From contig MBPM02000031.1 in NCBI GenBank assembly GCA_001695595.3, positions 727,935 through 791,934 of the forward strand: DNA of 64,000 nucleotides, written 5' to 3'. Source of the stretch: Plasmopara viticola. Taxonomy: Eukaryota; Oomycota; Peronosporomycetes; Peronosporales; Peronosporaceae. Position 1 is the stretch's first letter, and each line of letters starts with the position of its first letter. Below the pieces are notes generated by a model. It did no database searches. It was not told where the DNA came from and worked only from the letters and a program-made list of their open reading frames with translations. The translations under genes and the position numbers were made by a program. Shown piece after piece: positions 1 through 12,460 of this stretch.

Positions 1-1766
1 AGCAAGCAGAGCGCGTCGAGTCACTGGAGCAAGTGCAAATTATAGCCCGTCACGGAGCTCGCGCACCCTACGCTCGACTTTTCTGTTGGGATTCGAATAT
101 ACACAATCCCATGGGCGCCGAGTGGAACTGTACTACCGATTCCGTCTCAGTATGCAAGTGTGGCTTTGGGCTCAATAGTTGCTTTTCTAATTGCACGCTC
201 TGTCTCTTTTACTAGTCTCAAGATATTGATCCAGACGAGCACACGAAGGGCTTTGGTCGCCTGTACCGCAAGTCTTACATGAAAGGACACAACATTCTCA
301 AGGGAGACTGCGTCGTTGGGGGATTGCTTCCGCTGGGACGTCAGCAGCACAAGACCAACGGACGGTGCGTCAACTATGTCGTTGCACTAAGCCTTTAATG
401 AGCGACTTCCTACAATAATTAATTGTGCACCATTTAAGGAATTTACAGGACGCGTACGTGGGCAACGGTCCGCTCAAACTCTTCCCCACTGCTAACCTGT
501 CGGTACGTCGTAGGAGCTTCTAGCGTATGCATATACGCGCATAAAACCAAGATTGACAATGCATTGGATATGCAATTTGATAGCACCTGGAGCTGAGCAA
601 GATTTACCTTCGTAGCGATGACCAAGAGCGAACACTGGGGTCGGGGCAAGCGCTGGTTGACGGACTATTTCCAGTTGACAGTACGCAGTCCCACCAGCTT
701 CAGCGCATGCTATCGTGGGACGTTGCTGATCTATCAGTGGACTACATTGACCCCAACGAGAAGATTTGTCCATTTATGGGACGCATCGGCCAAATGGCTA
801 ACGAATCACCGGATTTTTGGAATCACCTTCGAGACCCAACAACAGTCGAGATTGAGCATCACTTTAATGATGTCGTCGGTAATTTTTCGTGGGGCTCCGT
901 GCTGGAATGCTTAAGCACGGCCCGGTGTAATGATCTAGAGTTGCCGCAAGGAATTGATGAGAATACATTCACAAAGACATTTCATGAGGTGGAGGTGCGC
1001 CAGAAAATGTTCTTATCGTACAACAACTCGTGGTATGCCAAGCTTGCCATGCAGCCGCTGGCCCATGACATGCTTCATCGGCTCGATAAAGTACTTAAAA
1101 ACGACTCTGACGCTTACAAGCTCTCAGTCACGATGGGTGCGCATGCATATTCAGCGATGTTGCTCTATTATATACGAATTTATCGCTGACCCTTTTTCAC
1201 TGCTTGCTTACTCACGCCTGCAGCCCATGACTCAACCATTATGCCGTTTCTTGCTGCCTCAGTTAAAGAGAATTGGGACGGCCTCTGGACTCCGTATGCA
1301 GGCATGCTGGTGATCGAAGTATACAAGGTCAAGAATGGGTCGCACGCGGTTCGGATGATTTCTCACGGAGAACCGCAACATGTTCCTGAGTGCCACGACA
1401 GTACGTTTCTTGCGTGGATTTAATCAAAATTTGCCCTAAACTTATTGAGTGACATGCAAAACATCATTTATTGCTACAGCGTTGTGCAATATCGATGACT
1501 TCGTCGATGCTTTTTCGTTCGCGCGTGAGCCGCGCACGGAGCATGACTGCAAACTGCCAAAGATAAAGAAGAGTAGCAGCCGCCAATCGTCGAACCTGAT
1601 GACTACGATGGTTGGCGTTCATGCGGAATCCTCTGAATTTGTTGGAAGCTTCTTGCTGCTGGGACTGGTTGGCGTCGCTGGACTATTTGCTTTGCGTGTA
1701 AAGACTCGACGCAATCGACAGCGCGAAGAATTCGTTGACAACGAAGCTGTTTCTCTTCTCTCTTGA
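1..1766 (+). CDS. Histidine acid phosphatase, membrane-anchored, 5' end missing
   Basis: Branch 2 of the histidine phosphatase superfamily: phosphomonoester hydrolases using a phosphohistidine intermediate. I read six exons: 1-149, 216-364, 439-502, 584-1136, 1224-1400 and 1480-1766. The introns are 66-87 bp and end in AG; four have GTRNGT-like donors. The catalytic RHGARAP motif is at nt 48-68. The second catalytic site, AHDSTI, is recreated by joining exons 4 and 5 (M-A-H-D). The middle exon is Cys- and Asn-X-Ser/Thr-containing, as expected of a secreted or lumenal enzyme. A hydrophobic segment (about nt 1651-1704: FVGSFLLLGLVGVAGLFAL) followed by KTRRNRQR and a short tail suggests a type I membrane anchor. 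The start codon and signal peptide lie left of the window. Substrate (inositol phosphates, lysophosphatidate or general phosphomonoesters) cannot be told from the sequence. The exon 2/3 junction was chosen by frame and could differ slightly. Confidence 0.85.
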
Positions 1767-2189
1767 TTGTCAACGCACTTGAATAGTCCACAATGGGATT
1801 TGTCGTTACCATTTGCTAATAGTTCAGTATCATGTGTAACGTACGTAAAGCGCGCACACGTAGATCTTGTCACTGTTGCTTATAACTTAAACATGGACAC
1901 GACGCATCTCTGCATCCATAAAGCTATTATTGTCTGGCAATCGATCTCTTCATTATCAACAGCCGAAGTACTTTGTTCGCAGCGTCTCGGCACAAAAAGG
2001 AGACGTGGAGAAAGATATAAAATCTAACAAAATGTGCAATTGACCGCTAGATTATGATGCAATATTCATTTGATATCAGATTTCTGCTAAGCGACTTAAC
2101 TCGCTATTACAAGTTGATCAGTTTTTTCCCTCAAAATAACTTTTGGAATTATTGATAGTGCACCTGTCGTCCACCAGAAGCCATCTAAC
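1767..2189. other. Intergenic, no gene seen
   Basis: Downstream of the phosphatase stop. It is AT-rich with stops in all frames. I see no RNA gene or recognised repeat here. Confidence 0.5.
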
Positions 2190-2603
2190 ATGGCGTTGCC
2201 GACGGGAAGCCAAGCTTCGGTGTTCAAATATGCCTTTACCCCAAAACCGATCTCTATGCTTAAGACTACGTTTGCAACAAAGACTGCTCCTGCTTTCTTA
2301 TTGCGTCTACACCGTAGGCAGCAAGCTAAAAATTGTTCATCTGTCAAAGAAGGTCCTGAAAGATCCTCCCATTTCACAGTGGAGATGAGCGCACGCCTAC
2401 CATTCTATTTTACCCGGCGGTCAAGTGATGAAGGCGAACGACAGCGTTTTAAAATGGTGCCATCACTCGAAGGTAAGTCTTTGAAGATAAAAGATTTGTC
2501 GTCAGATTTGTCGGTCATGCAAGAGGCCTCACCCGTAGAGCCAGGGCAAATAATGACTTCCAAGACCAATCCTGACGTGGGATGTCCTAGTAAATTATGT
2601 TAA
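2190..2603 (+). CDS. Hypothetical ORF, 137 aa, doubtful
   Basis: An open frame starting MALPTGSQASVFKYAF and ending CPSKLC, basic in the first half and Ser/Glu-rich in the second. I do not recognise a domain, signal peptide or membrane segment. A GTAAGT at 2473 could be a splice donor. A further open stretch (NYVVNIVYQKEEGEV, about 2602-2646) follows the stop codon, so this could be part of a multi-exon gene or of a decayed element. An overlapping minus-strand ORF (2096-2377) of similar quality argues against strong coding signal. Listed only because nothing else explains the stretch. Confidence 0.2.
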   Translation: MALPTGSQASVFKYAFTPKPISMLKTTFATKTAPAFLLRLHRRQQAKNCSSVKEGPERSSHFTVEMSARLPFYFTRRSSDEGERQRFKMVPSLEGKSLKIKDLSSDLSVMQEASPVEPGQIMTSKTNPDVGCPSKLC

Positions 2604-4129
2604 TTATGTTGTCAATATTGTGTACCAGAAAGAAGAGGGTGAAGTCAAAGATAGATGCCCGCAAAAATTCCATGGGTGGGCTTTATGATTAATGTCAATA
2701 ATGCAGTGAGCGATAACTTGTCCAACACCGGACATCGTCGTCTCACACGTTCTTCGTACTTTCTAAACAGCGGGTCTGACAAGGAAGCGGAGATCCCTTC
2801 GGATGAGTATTTCCCGGTCGACGCAGGCCGTAGAACGCACATCTGCTCCGCCGACCGCTAGGGCTCTCCGGACGCCTCCCCTCTCGAGGCATATACGAGA
2901 AAATCTTGGCCCAGATAAGCCATTTTCATAACGACTTTATGGTAGCTATATTGTCTCTTTAACACTGCATAAGCTTCTACTTTAGGATCCACTTGGCATC
3001 GAAAGTTACCAGAAACAAGAACGGCTTGAACCCACTCTGTATACACCTTTGTGTTTCTGCTTTGGTTATCATCAAAGTTTACTGACGGCTTAGCGTAGAA
3101 TTATATATATACATATACATGTATCGTTGCTTTTTTAACTAAGGACATGGCAGTAAACGTGGGTTCCTTTACGACAACGTCATGTGCGGAAAAATATGGT
3201 TTTAAATACCGCAAACTGGTGTTGCCCCGCAGTTAAAGATGTTAAATGCACTAACTTGCTTAAGCGGCACTCGATAACCATTATGACTGAGTTGATATTA
3301 GCATCAGGCGACATCGATGCTCATAAACTTACAACATTCCGCCGGTACTAACAGGCTCTGTTTGAAAGCCGACGTGTGATTGTAAGTTTTACTTTCTAGT
3401 AGATCTCACGTACCGTTGCATATTTGCCCACTCACTTATACACGTTGGCCAGTCGTATGTTGTGAAGACCGGACTTATTTAATTATCGGCCTATGTAAGC
3501 GTCATTAGAAGCATCATACACTCCCATAATTATTGTGTACTTCGGGTCTTCGTTTTGGAGCCGGGCGTGATTCATGGTAATTGACTTACTGACATAATCA
3601 GTGTAGCTCCATTTCAGCCGCCTGGACTGGAGCGAGATGATTCGTTCATGTCGATTTTCTTCGAGCTGCAAAACCGCACGTAGCAAAACTCGCTACAAAG
3701 CTACACAAACGAGGTTGTTTCAAATGGCAAAGCCAGAAACAGAGCCTGCTGAAGGCATTTAGTATTGCTATCAAACGCAAGTTAGTGCTAGTTATTCAAC
3801 ACCACTGAAGGTTCTTTTTCATTTGATTAAGCATAAGCTTTGCGAGACCCACAAATTTAGCATTGTACTTTTGCAAACATCTTGCTAGGTCTAGCCACTA
3901 TCGTAAAAATATTTGGCGTAGGCGAAGCCAAGATGTCCCTCACTTTTTTGGGGACTTTTTACTTAAGGAAATGAATTTTCTACTTCGCGAAAAGTCGGCT
4001 AAACATAATAAGCAACTATCGCATCCGGCTAAAATATAAAGCTTTAATCTATATATATAGTGAGATGCTATAATCAATAATAGATTTAAACATTTATCAC
4101 AGGCAAGTTGGGGTCAGTAGTTACAAGAG
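2604..4129. other. AT-rich intergenic DNA, nothing recognised
   Basis: Only short ORFs under 70 aa, on both strands, without recognisable motifs. No tRNA, no long terminal repeat and no strong tandem repeat was seen. Confidence 0.5.
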
Positions 4130-4520
4130 AAGTTAAACGTCGTATTATCAAACAATTTTCGGCGTACACCATTGCCCTCTCCGAGACAATGACAATACAT
4201 CCAACATTTTCTGTGAGGCTTATTGACAGGCATTACAATTTCCAAGATTACGAGTCTTATATGTATCCTGAGGTGCCCCACCACCTCTTTAAAGCGCTGT
4301 CCTCAAGACATACCTTGTTGACAAGGCGAGTATGGGTGGTCTGATAGCGCTCATAGCTGTTACCGTATGTTCTATAAGGTTGAGGGGCCGAGAACTACCG
4401 GAACGGTATGCCGTGAATATCAAACAAAGCCAAGAGGTCAACACGAATGAAGGCCATTCTCTATGTAGCTCATTTAGCTCGTGCTAAAATGAGCGGCTGT
4501 CGTTTGACTGTGAAGCTCAT
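4130..4520 (+). repeat. Dispersed degenerate repeat, copy A
   Basis: Nucleotides 4231-4342 align well with 12158-12270, and weaker similarity runs on both sides: CATCCAACATTTT upstream is matched by CATTCAACATTTT, and a shared GGGGYCGAG block lies downstream. In copy A the conserved part is open and reads RHYNFQDYESYMYPE then RRVWVV. The equivalent frame of copy B would read RHYNPQDFESYVCPE then RRVRVA. Conservation at protein level suggests remains of a transposon coding region, but I cannot name the family. Boundaries are approximate. Confidence 0.55.
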
Positions 4521-7500
4521 AAGTCATATGGTAAAAGTAACATAATCTTGTCCTTGAAGGGCTTTAGTGCACATAATTGATCATTGGGACCAACCCGAGA
4601 GTAATCTCAAGCGCATACCCTATATCGCGTTGGAGCTGGTACTTCTCGCGATAAAAGCGCAAGCTCAAGACAGGAGTTGCTTACTTCAGTGCTCGTGGAC
4701 AGCTGAGAGCGGCATCAAGTTCGTGTAACTTGCGCTTTCATATGTAGGGGCGGTCTCTTGGGCAAAAAAGGCTTCTTGTGAAGTGGCGTGTATTCAGCTA
4801 TGTAGACTTAATGGAAGCCGTTATACTGACTGTTGCAAGGCTGGCCGAAGCACGATGGGGTAAAGATCCAAAAGAAACGGGTAATGGCTTTGGAAGGTAT
4901 CCGCGGACTTTAGCCGCACATTGGAGTATGACAGAAGTTCGTGCTAGACGTCACGTACCTAGTGCCAAGTTTGGCATTTTGCTGAGGTTTAGACATCTAG
5001 GTATGTGTCATAACGTAACAATATAGACATAAGTTCATGGGCATACGCTACCTTGAACGATGGAGTCAAACTTTGCTATGAAACGTTCTGAAGCTCACTC
5101 GATCCCAGGACAAAAATTTCCATTAAACCGTATTGTGTATAGAGTTGTAACCAAGAATAGACGTAATCCAATCTTGTCTCCAGGCCTCTTATAACGCTAA
5201 TTTGATTCTAGAAGTAAGAGTTGATGTGGCAAAAAAACATGTTTCTGAAACAGAGGCTTTCTGTGAAACAAGTTCAGCTTGTAAAGATTACGCAAAGAGT
5301 GGCCTTGAAAGAGGACTCGCGGTGCGCGTAGCAATTAAACATATCGCTCGACTAATCAATCTGCATCGGACGGATAGTACTCATGTATATAATCCCCCCC
5401 CTCATTTACAACAAGTCCTTGTCAAGAGAGCGGTAAGCGTTATCTATTTAGTAAGCGAGCTGCGATACGACAAAAACCGACACATAATGTATGCTTTGAC
5501 CACGATCGAAGATTGCAATTTCAATAAGCTGGGTAAACGCCTTTGATAGCAGTCAATTCATACGACAGGCCTTCCAATTGAGACAATCAATCACGATCAA
5601 TTCAGTCTAACGTATGTGGAAAAACTTTCAAAAGCAACTTTGTAGTAAGACCGAATTGCTCGGGCTTTCGTCGTTTTAAATCTTAACATATGCAAACCCT
5701 TGCTCTTTTTCTTGGACTCGGTAATTCGGTTTTTTTTCACCAGGAGAAATATTCGCTGTACTATAGCAACTCATTTTGCTTTTTTAACGACGGAAAGCAC
5801 GTAAAAACGTTTGCTTTCCGTGTTGGTCCGCATATGCCAATGCTTCGGTCAAGAGGTCTTCAGCGAGTACTTGCCTGACTCTTTGCCCAATAAAGTGGGC
5901 GCTCAAAATCAGTGACAAATATATTATAAAAAAATTGAGGTTGGAAGATGTAAAGGTTGACAACCCACGGCTAACCCAAATGATGAAGGTCACCATTGCA
6001 GTCGGCAATGAGCTGTGTAATTCACCAATCGCCCAGTAGAAAATCAAACAGTCGCACTGTTGCCTCGGATTCTTAATAGCTCTGTAGACCCTTTAGCTTG
6101 GTGCAAACGCATATAAAGTAGATATTCTGAACTTTTGGTAAAATAATGGTAAACGGCCGGCAACCTGCGCAGATTGAAATCAAGAAAGAAATTCTATAAT
6201 ACTTATAATTCCCTAATATAACTGCGATACCAATCATAGCTGCTTACTTGATTTAAAGGGATGACAAAGCGCTTGAAAGCTTTCGATTAATGCACAACCA
6301 AATTGCTGTACCAGACCGTTAGCAAATTTGTGACTCCTGTTGCACGACAAGTACTCGACAAATATTTAAATTGGTTGGTGCTTTGAGGTATGCTAGAAAG
6401 AAATGGCAGTCTATGCCCAAATTCAGTTTAATATGAAATGCTTGTGCAAACATATTATAGGATTTAAAACATCAATTTTGTTCTAATCATATTCGTCTTT
6501 TACTGCAGTCAGCTGCACCTTTCATCTCGCAAGACTAGCGATCTCAGAAAAGTCACCGGACGTGCTCATACTTTACGGAACGCTTGCTCTGTGCAAGCTT
6601 TTGAGTGATCGAGTTACAAGTGACAGCACTTTATAGACAGTCCTTCGTCTTCGTGTATGATTGTCGACCTGTGGCATTACAAATCTTTCAAGATAAATAT
6701 TTATTACTTTTCGCATCTGGTGACAAGTTGTGAGCTCTGCTTATACAGCTTTATGACTTCATTTAGGAATGAAGAGTCCGCTGCAATGTCGATTGGTTGT
6801 GTTGGGAACGCGTCGTGAAACTTGGCCTTTACAAATAATCTCATGCTGCAGAGCTCAGGCAGCTCAGGCTTCCAAATCCATGACGGTCGCATCTATTATA
6901 AGGTCGGGGTCGGTAAAAATGAGATTCTTTGAAGTAAAAATCTTGATAAAAAAAAGTAGAGCTAGCCACAGCTATATGATCACGCACTCTTTTTTCTGGG
7001 AGGCCAAACTTCACCAGAATCTTTCGTGTCCTCAGACCTTGTTAAGGAGCAGCTAAGAGCACGAGTTTCCTCAGGCAAACTTTGGTATCCGCCAACACTC
7101 ACACTTCTTTACCGGCAGGGGGTTTGAACTTGCATTAATTTATGATCTTGAAAAGTTGACGGCCTCCATTTCCACGACATTTTTAAGCAAGTCAAGATTA
7201 TTTTTCAATTTTAAGTCCGCCTTGAATCAAACTCGTTAAAGTGCAGGCAACAATTAAGATATGAACTATATTGCCTACAAGAAAAGTACATCCACAGATT
7301 GGCTCGCCTTTGAACTATCATGGATTATAGCTCCTAGACCAATCAGACTTTGATTGGTAGTGTCAGTGGGCCAACTGACACGGGCTCAGTCTCAATGATC
7401 ATCATTCGCCGCTATGGATGCAATTTCTATGCATGTCCCTATTGGCGTCTGAAGTGAACTTTCGCCTCGATCGAGGACTTATGAGGGTCGCTAGTAGAAG

Positions 7501-10500
7501 CTGCACTCTCAGATCCAAGGAAACGCTAGTAGTCAGATTCTGTCGTGGAAAAGTGCGGGTTAGCCTATGCACGAAAATATTTTTTTTCGAGTCTTGGTAG
7601 ATTTTGGTGCATCGAAAAAATCTGCGCGCCGATAAAGATTAAAGTCAGCTATAGTAGGTTGACTAATGCAATTGAAGAGAGCAGTAAAGACAAGTCAATT
7701 CGATTTGAAGGTCGATAAAGACAATCATGGACATCCTAAGGGTAAAAAACTGGTGGCATAGCTGGAAAACTGAATTCTCTTCTAAGTTTTGACATCCGCA
7801 AGTACGATGTGATCCCGGGCATGTTGTGGCGAGTAGCGCACGGCCACTGAATTCATTGGCGAGACAAATTTATAGGTGATAGCCACTCAATCTTGACAAG
7901 AGAACCTAGATTAAATTTGTTTTTACCTCTGTAATGCGTACGGCTCGTTAAATTATGGATAAATACTCGCTTAAATTCATATATAAAATATCGAAGGTGC
8001 TGACATTTCCACAAACTTTAAGGAACTGACGTCATTGACTTTTAAGCAGATAACCGAGTACCACCGTTTGAAGAAGACGTTAGCAAGAGAACTTTTTTCA
8101 CAAGCACACCACCGGCTGTAAATAACAAAACTTCGCAAGCGCGTAGCTTAGATCATAAGACACAGTAGGTAACAATGGACCACAATTGGGTAGCGAAAGA
8201 TCCTCAAAAGCGGGTTACATAGCTCCGCTAGGGGAAAATGAAAAAATGACCCCCCCCCGATGAAACTAACGACCACGTCTTTGACACAAAGACCTTGTAC
8301 ACAATATTTATCAACATTTTGGCTAATCCCTGTGGCACGTCACATGAAGACACTGCCATCAGTTTAAGGACTTTTCAAAATCGAACAATCAAAGCTGCTG
8401 AGCTTTTTTGGCTGGACAGTACATGTGGCGGTAATTCTAAAAATCAAAGTCCTTTGAGGGCACGAAACATTTTTTGTGTTTGACCTAGAATTTTTGGATG
8501 CGCTTAAAAGCAGCGTACGCTCTGCCTTAGCTCAAAGATCATGAAGGCTCAAAGATCCTATATACTCTTGCTGGAAGATTTTTTTTGGCAGTAATGCACC
8601 TTTAAGTTTCCTTTTGTATAGATGAAGTTGATCTTGCACCAAACATGTCACCACGCAAAAGCTCCTAGCGCAAGAATAGAGTGAGGACATTAATGCCAGA
8701 CGGCAAAAAGTAGTAGGGTACGGGTGTCGAAATTCTTGCACTCTTTACCAAGTCTGTGTGCTCGGCGGTAGAATGAAAAGTGGTGATAAGCCAATGATAA
8801 AGATAGGCTGAATAGTGCTATTATAACTACAAGGACACACATTTGAGGATGAATGTGCTACTAAACAAGATGTCTGGGTGGACGTTGGGTAGTGCACTAG
8901 ATTTGTGGATGGCTACTTCTAAATTTGCATGCAAGAGTTGCATATTGCTCAAACGAAAGTAACTCAACCAAGCGTCGTGCTCTAGATGTGGTAGCGGTGC
9001 CATGAAGGCTTTCAAATGCCTTGGCGACGATCACCTCTCTGTAGCTCATTTGATTTGACCAGTACGGGCTTAGCAATATATGCGTCCGCAGCCACTTCAA
9101 AGTCAGCAAATCAACCCCGAAGCTCAAATAAGCCATTGTCTTCCTTGAGGCACACACAAGATTGCGACAAAGTGACATTAATGCACAGCCAAGAGAGGGC
9201 GCAACATTACGCTACAAAAAAGTCTGATGAGACCAAAGCGCGCTCTTGAGCAAAAAAAAACTATTTGAGCGCTTAAATGACAAGGCAATGTGCGCATGAG
9301 ACGTCGGCTACTATAGCGGAAGCCACGCCTGCACAAAAAAACTCTCACTGTGGGCGTCGAAAAGCTAAATGTAACAATTGAAAAGTTTTATGTTTCGTAT
9401 CAGAGAAACATAGCGCCTGCTTGCTTGAAAAAAGATCAAGTAGAGTGACGCCATGTGAGCTAAGAAAAGTCCCTTCCTAGTCAACTTGAATTTAGCTCAT
9501 CCGAGTCGCTTTAAATCTAATCGCGTCTAGTGTGTGAGATCACGCATTTTGAAAATACCCTGTTGGTCGTATGGCGGGTAAATATCTCTCAGATCTGGCC
9601 ACGGCCACCGTTTATTCTAAGCAAACAAAGGCAATCCCCATGTGCTTGCGTCCTCGTCTAACGCAGCCGTTAACACCATCAAATTAAATTTCTTGTTCTT
9701 AAATGGCACGGGTAGTAATTACACGTAGGTCGACATGGTCTCACTTGAGCAAATGCTAAGGATGTAGACCTTGAGAAGCCAGACAGTGTATAGGAGTCTG
9801 CCGATGACTCATCTTCGGTGATTCTCACTTTAACGTGTAATGTGCCAACGAACGCCTTTAGGGTTATGCTCCTGATATCAATGGCCCGCCGTACCGTAGA
9901 AAAATGACAACACTTGGGGAACGCGGTGGTGTACAGAGAATTAAGCTAGGTCTGGTGTGTCTTAATCATATAAAAGAGGTATTTATAGCTTAGTCTCGAA
10001 GAGCGTTGTGCTATAAAACATCGCTCTTGCTCGCTAGGGCAGCTTGGTGATTGCTGCGGCAGCAGTGAAAATGATGTCCCGTGACACTTGATCATGGTGG
10101 ACAAATATGCTTGATTTTCTCCGTCATAGGTGGTCAAACATATGCTACAGCTGTTTAATCACGCAATAGCAAATTCGTTGTTATTGTTACTTTTACGGCA
10201 AAAGCGAGCGCCACATTTTTTAGGATATCGATGAATCAAGTTTGCAGCTTCGGACTTTAGTATTAGAAAAGTTTGTTTGATGCTGAACATAATGTACAGG
10301 TACACACTTGAAATGCATTTTGTGACTGTAGGGCCACAAGTCTAATTTTCTTTTAAATACTACAAAATCTGCTTCGAATAAGGCTTTGATCGTCATAATC
10401 TGACTTTTTTAGGGGATTAAAGTGGTGTTATGGAGTCATACAGCAGCTCGCACAAGAGAGGCGTGCATAATGATTGGCGAATATTGCATTCGACATTCTC

Positions 10501-11969
10501 GGTCTTAATGGCTCAAAGTGAGCGAAAGACTGCAGATTATGGACGACTTAGAAAAACTATAATACTGATGGCTTTTTGTCTTACCATTGACTCTCTGCTA
10601 AGTGACTAAATTTGCTACCACAATCTAGGCAAGGCCTTCATTCATTTTCTTGAAAATCACCCCTGAGTGCAAATACCGATTGTGTGCTTGTCCTGCCCCA
10701 GAAGCCGCATTGTTCTACAGCTTTATTTGACGGAAAGTTTTTTAGCATCTCGCATGGCTTTGTGGGAAAATTGCCCCGGAAAGAGTTTGGTAGTAGAGAA
10801 ACAATAAGTACTATTTGAAGTTCGTGCGAAAGTTTGGTTTGATCATATACTTGTTCATGAAAACCTCGAAAATGGCTGCCAGTAAGCCGGATCATTTAGC
10901 GATGACCACACCAGCTTATAAGAAGGTTATTTATAAAGCCTCTGTACCAAACGTTATCTGTGTCTAAGTTCCTATAACGAGAATCTAGGTGACGCCTGCC
11001 ACGAAGGCTTACTCAGTGAGCTAGAAGTGACATGCTCACCATATAGCCACTCAATCAAAGGGAGGTTTTTGTAGAGCTTTCACCCTAGTAAGGAACGCGC
11101 GCGTACTGGTGTAAACTCCGCCTTAGGGCAACAAGAATGGTTTTGAGCACCGCGAGTGCCTCGACAAGCACTAGCGTTTTTATTCGCCCGCTACGTATTT
11201 CAAGGTTCTGAGTTTGCGTTTAACTTCCAAAGCGACCTCACCGTCCAGAGTTAAGCTCCTTTAGGTTAAAAGTTTGTTCTAAGGCTCATCAGCCGCCTTG
11301 TACAAGGTTTAACTTGAAGAAACATAAAGATCCATGACGATCCTCCGTAACAGAGATCTGACTTGAAAAACCCTTGTCGATGAGTTTACTAATATATGCA
11401 GAGGGTGAAGAAAAGTCACCAAGTCCTTTTTGTGGGACTTTATGCAAAGAGCGATGGAGGTCCGGTTTTCCTACTTTTTGATACACAAATCGCCGTCCCG
11501 TGAGTTGTCTACTCGCTTTCTGAATACAAATTAAAGAGGGGGAAGCGACCGCTAAGGGCTATGGTGGCTAGCAGTACGCTTATTCGCATTGCGCGCTGTA
11601 AGCCTATTGTAACGGAAAGGAAAAAGGATTTGATTTCAAAATGCTTCTCTAGCGCAACTTGATGGCGGCTATGCGCGTAGTCCCGCTTAGTATTACTATC
11701 CGGCGACATCAATAATTTAATGACTTGGATGGTTTGCACCTAGCCTAGAGATTCTCTTGTGTATAGCTCAGTAGCTGTTACAACCATAGTTTAGCTGCAA
11801 TTTTTTCTCAAATCCAATACGCCCCCACGATGTCTAAGACTTAACACATTGGACATTTAAAATAGGTCCGTAACTTTGAGACCAATCTTTCCAATTAGTC
11901 GTATTGAGCTGCAGGCTCGGTCGGCCACCCAAGACACACAACGAATTAGTACTCGTATCCTTGGCCTTC
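4521..11969. other. Long gene-poor, repeat-derived region
   Basis: About 7.4 kb with many stops on both strands and no exon chain I can assemble. Faint possible transposon remains are minus-strand ORFs at 8897-9178, 10638-10895 (ELQIVLIVSLLPNSF, loosely like a Copia Gag segment) and 11289-11486 (a LIDKGFSSQ...DRHGSLCFF stretch loosely like the N-terminal part of MULE transposases). Plus-strand ORFs at 4778-5026 and 5202-5546 are not recognised. None is good enough to call as a gene. Confidence 0.45.
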
Positions 11970-12460
11970 AAAGACCATTTTACTGAAAAGAAAGTATTGT
12001 TATGTAAACAAAAAAGGCACGAGTATAACCAAGTTGGTAATCGCGATCTTGTTTCATCGGTTCTTTTACGGCTTTATATAAAAATGCTCGTCGCAGTTAC
12101 CGATTTGGTAAAACTAGTACGGACGCATTCAACATTTTGTGTTAGGCATTTAAAAGGCATTACAATCCGCAGGACTTTGAGTCTTATGTGTGTCCTGAGT
12201 CGCCCAAGCACCATTTTGATGCGCTGAATTGGCGATCTACCTTGTTGGTAAGGCGAGTACGGGTGGCCATACGGCTTCAAATAACAATACCATATTTTCA
12301 AAGCATAAGTCTAAGGGGTCGAGTAGTTATAAATCGTTGTGCCCTGAGTCATCAGCCAAACTGAAAGCCTAATTTGGATCGACGCGGCTTTCCGACAAAG
12401 TTCGTTAAACTCGCGATGAGACGAGCGGCGCTGCAAAGGTCCTTGATCACATGATAAAGT
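11970..12460 (+). repeat. Dispersed degenerate repeat, copy B
   Basis: Partner of the repeat at 4130-4520, in the same orientation about 8 kb away. The best-matching block is 12158-12270. Frameshifts break the shared reading frame here, so this copy is the more decayed of the two as a coding unit, although its nucleotide match remains obvious. Confidence 0.55.

Noticed and set aside
2655..2861. Possible RXLR-type effector (GHRRLTRSS followed by DKEAE)
   Set aside because: The motif is RRLT rather than RxLR, there is no signal peptide before it, and the ORF is only 68 aa.
5690..5878. Small secreted protein starting MQTLALFLGLGNSVFF
   Set aside because: The hydrophobic start is short, nothing downstream is recognisable, and the surrounding DNA is repeat-derived.
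8897..9178. 93-codon minus-strand ORF as a gene
   Set aside because: No recognised domain, and an overlapping ORF in another frame (8827-9015) is equally good, which suggests chance or a decayed transposon.
10638..10895. Copia Gag fragment on the minus strand
   Set aside because: Only one short stretch (VLIVSLLPNSF) resembles Gag. There is no zinc knuckle, integrase or polymerase nearby.
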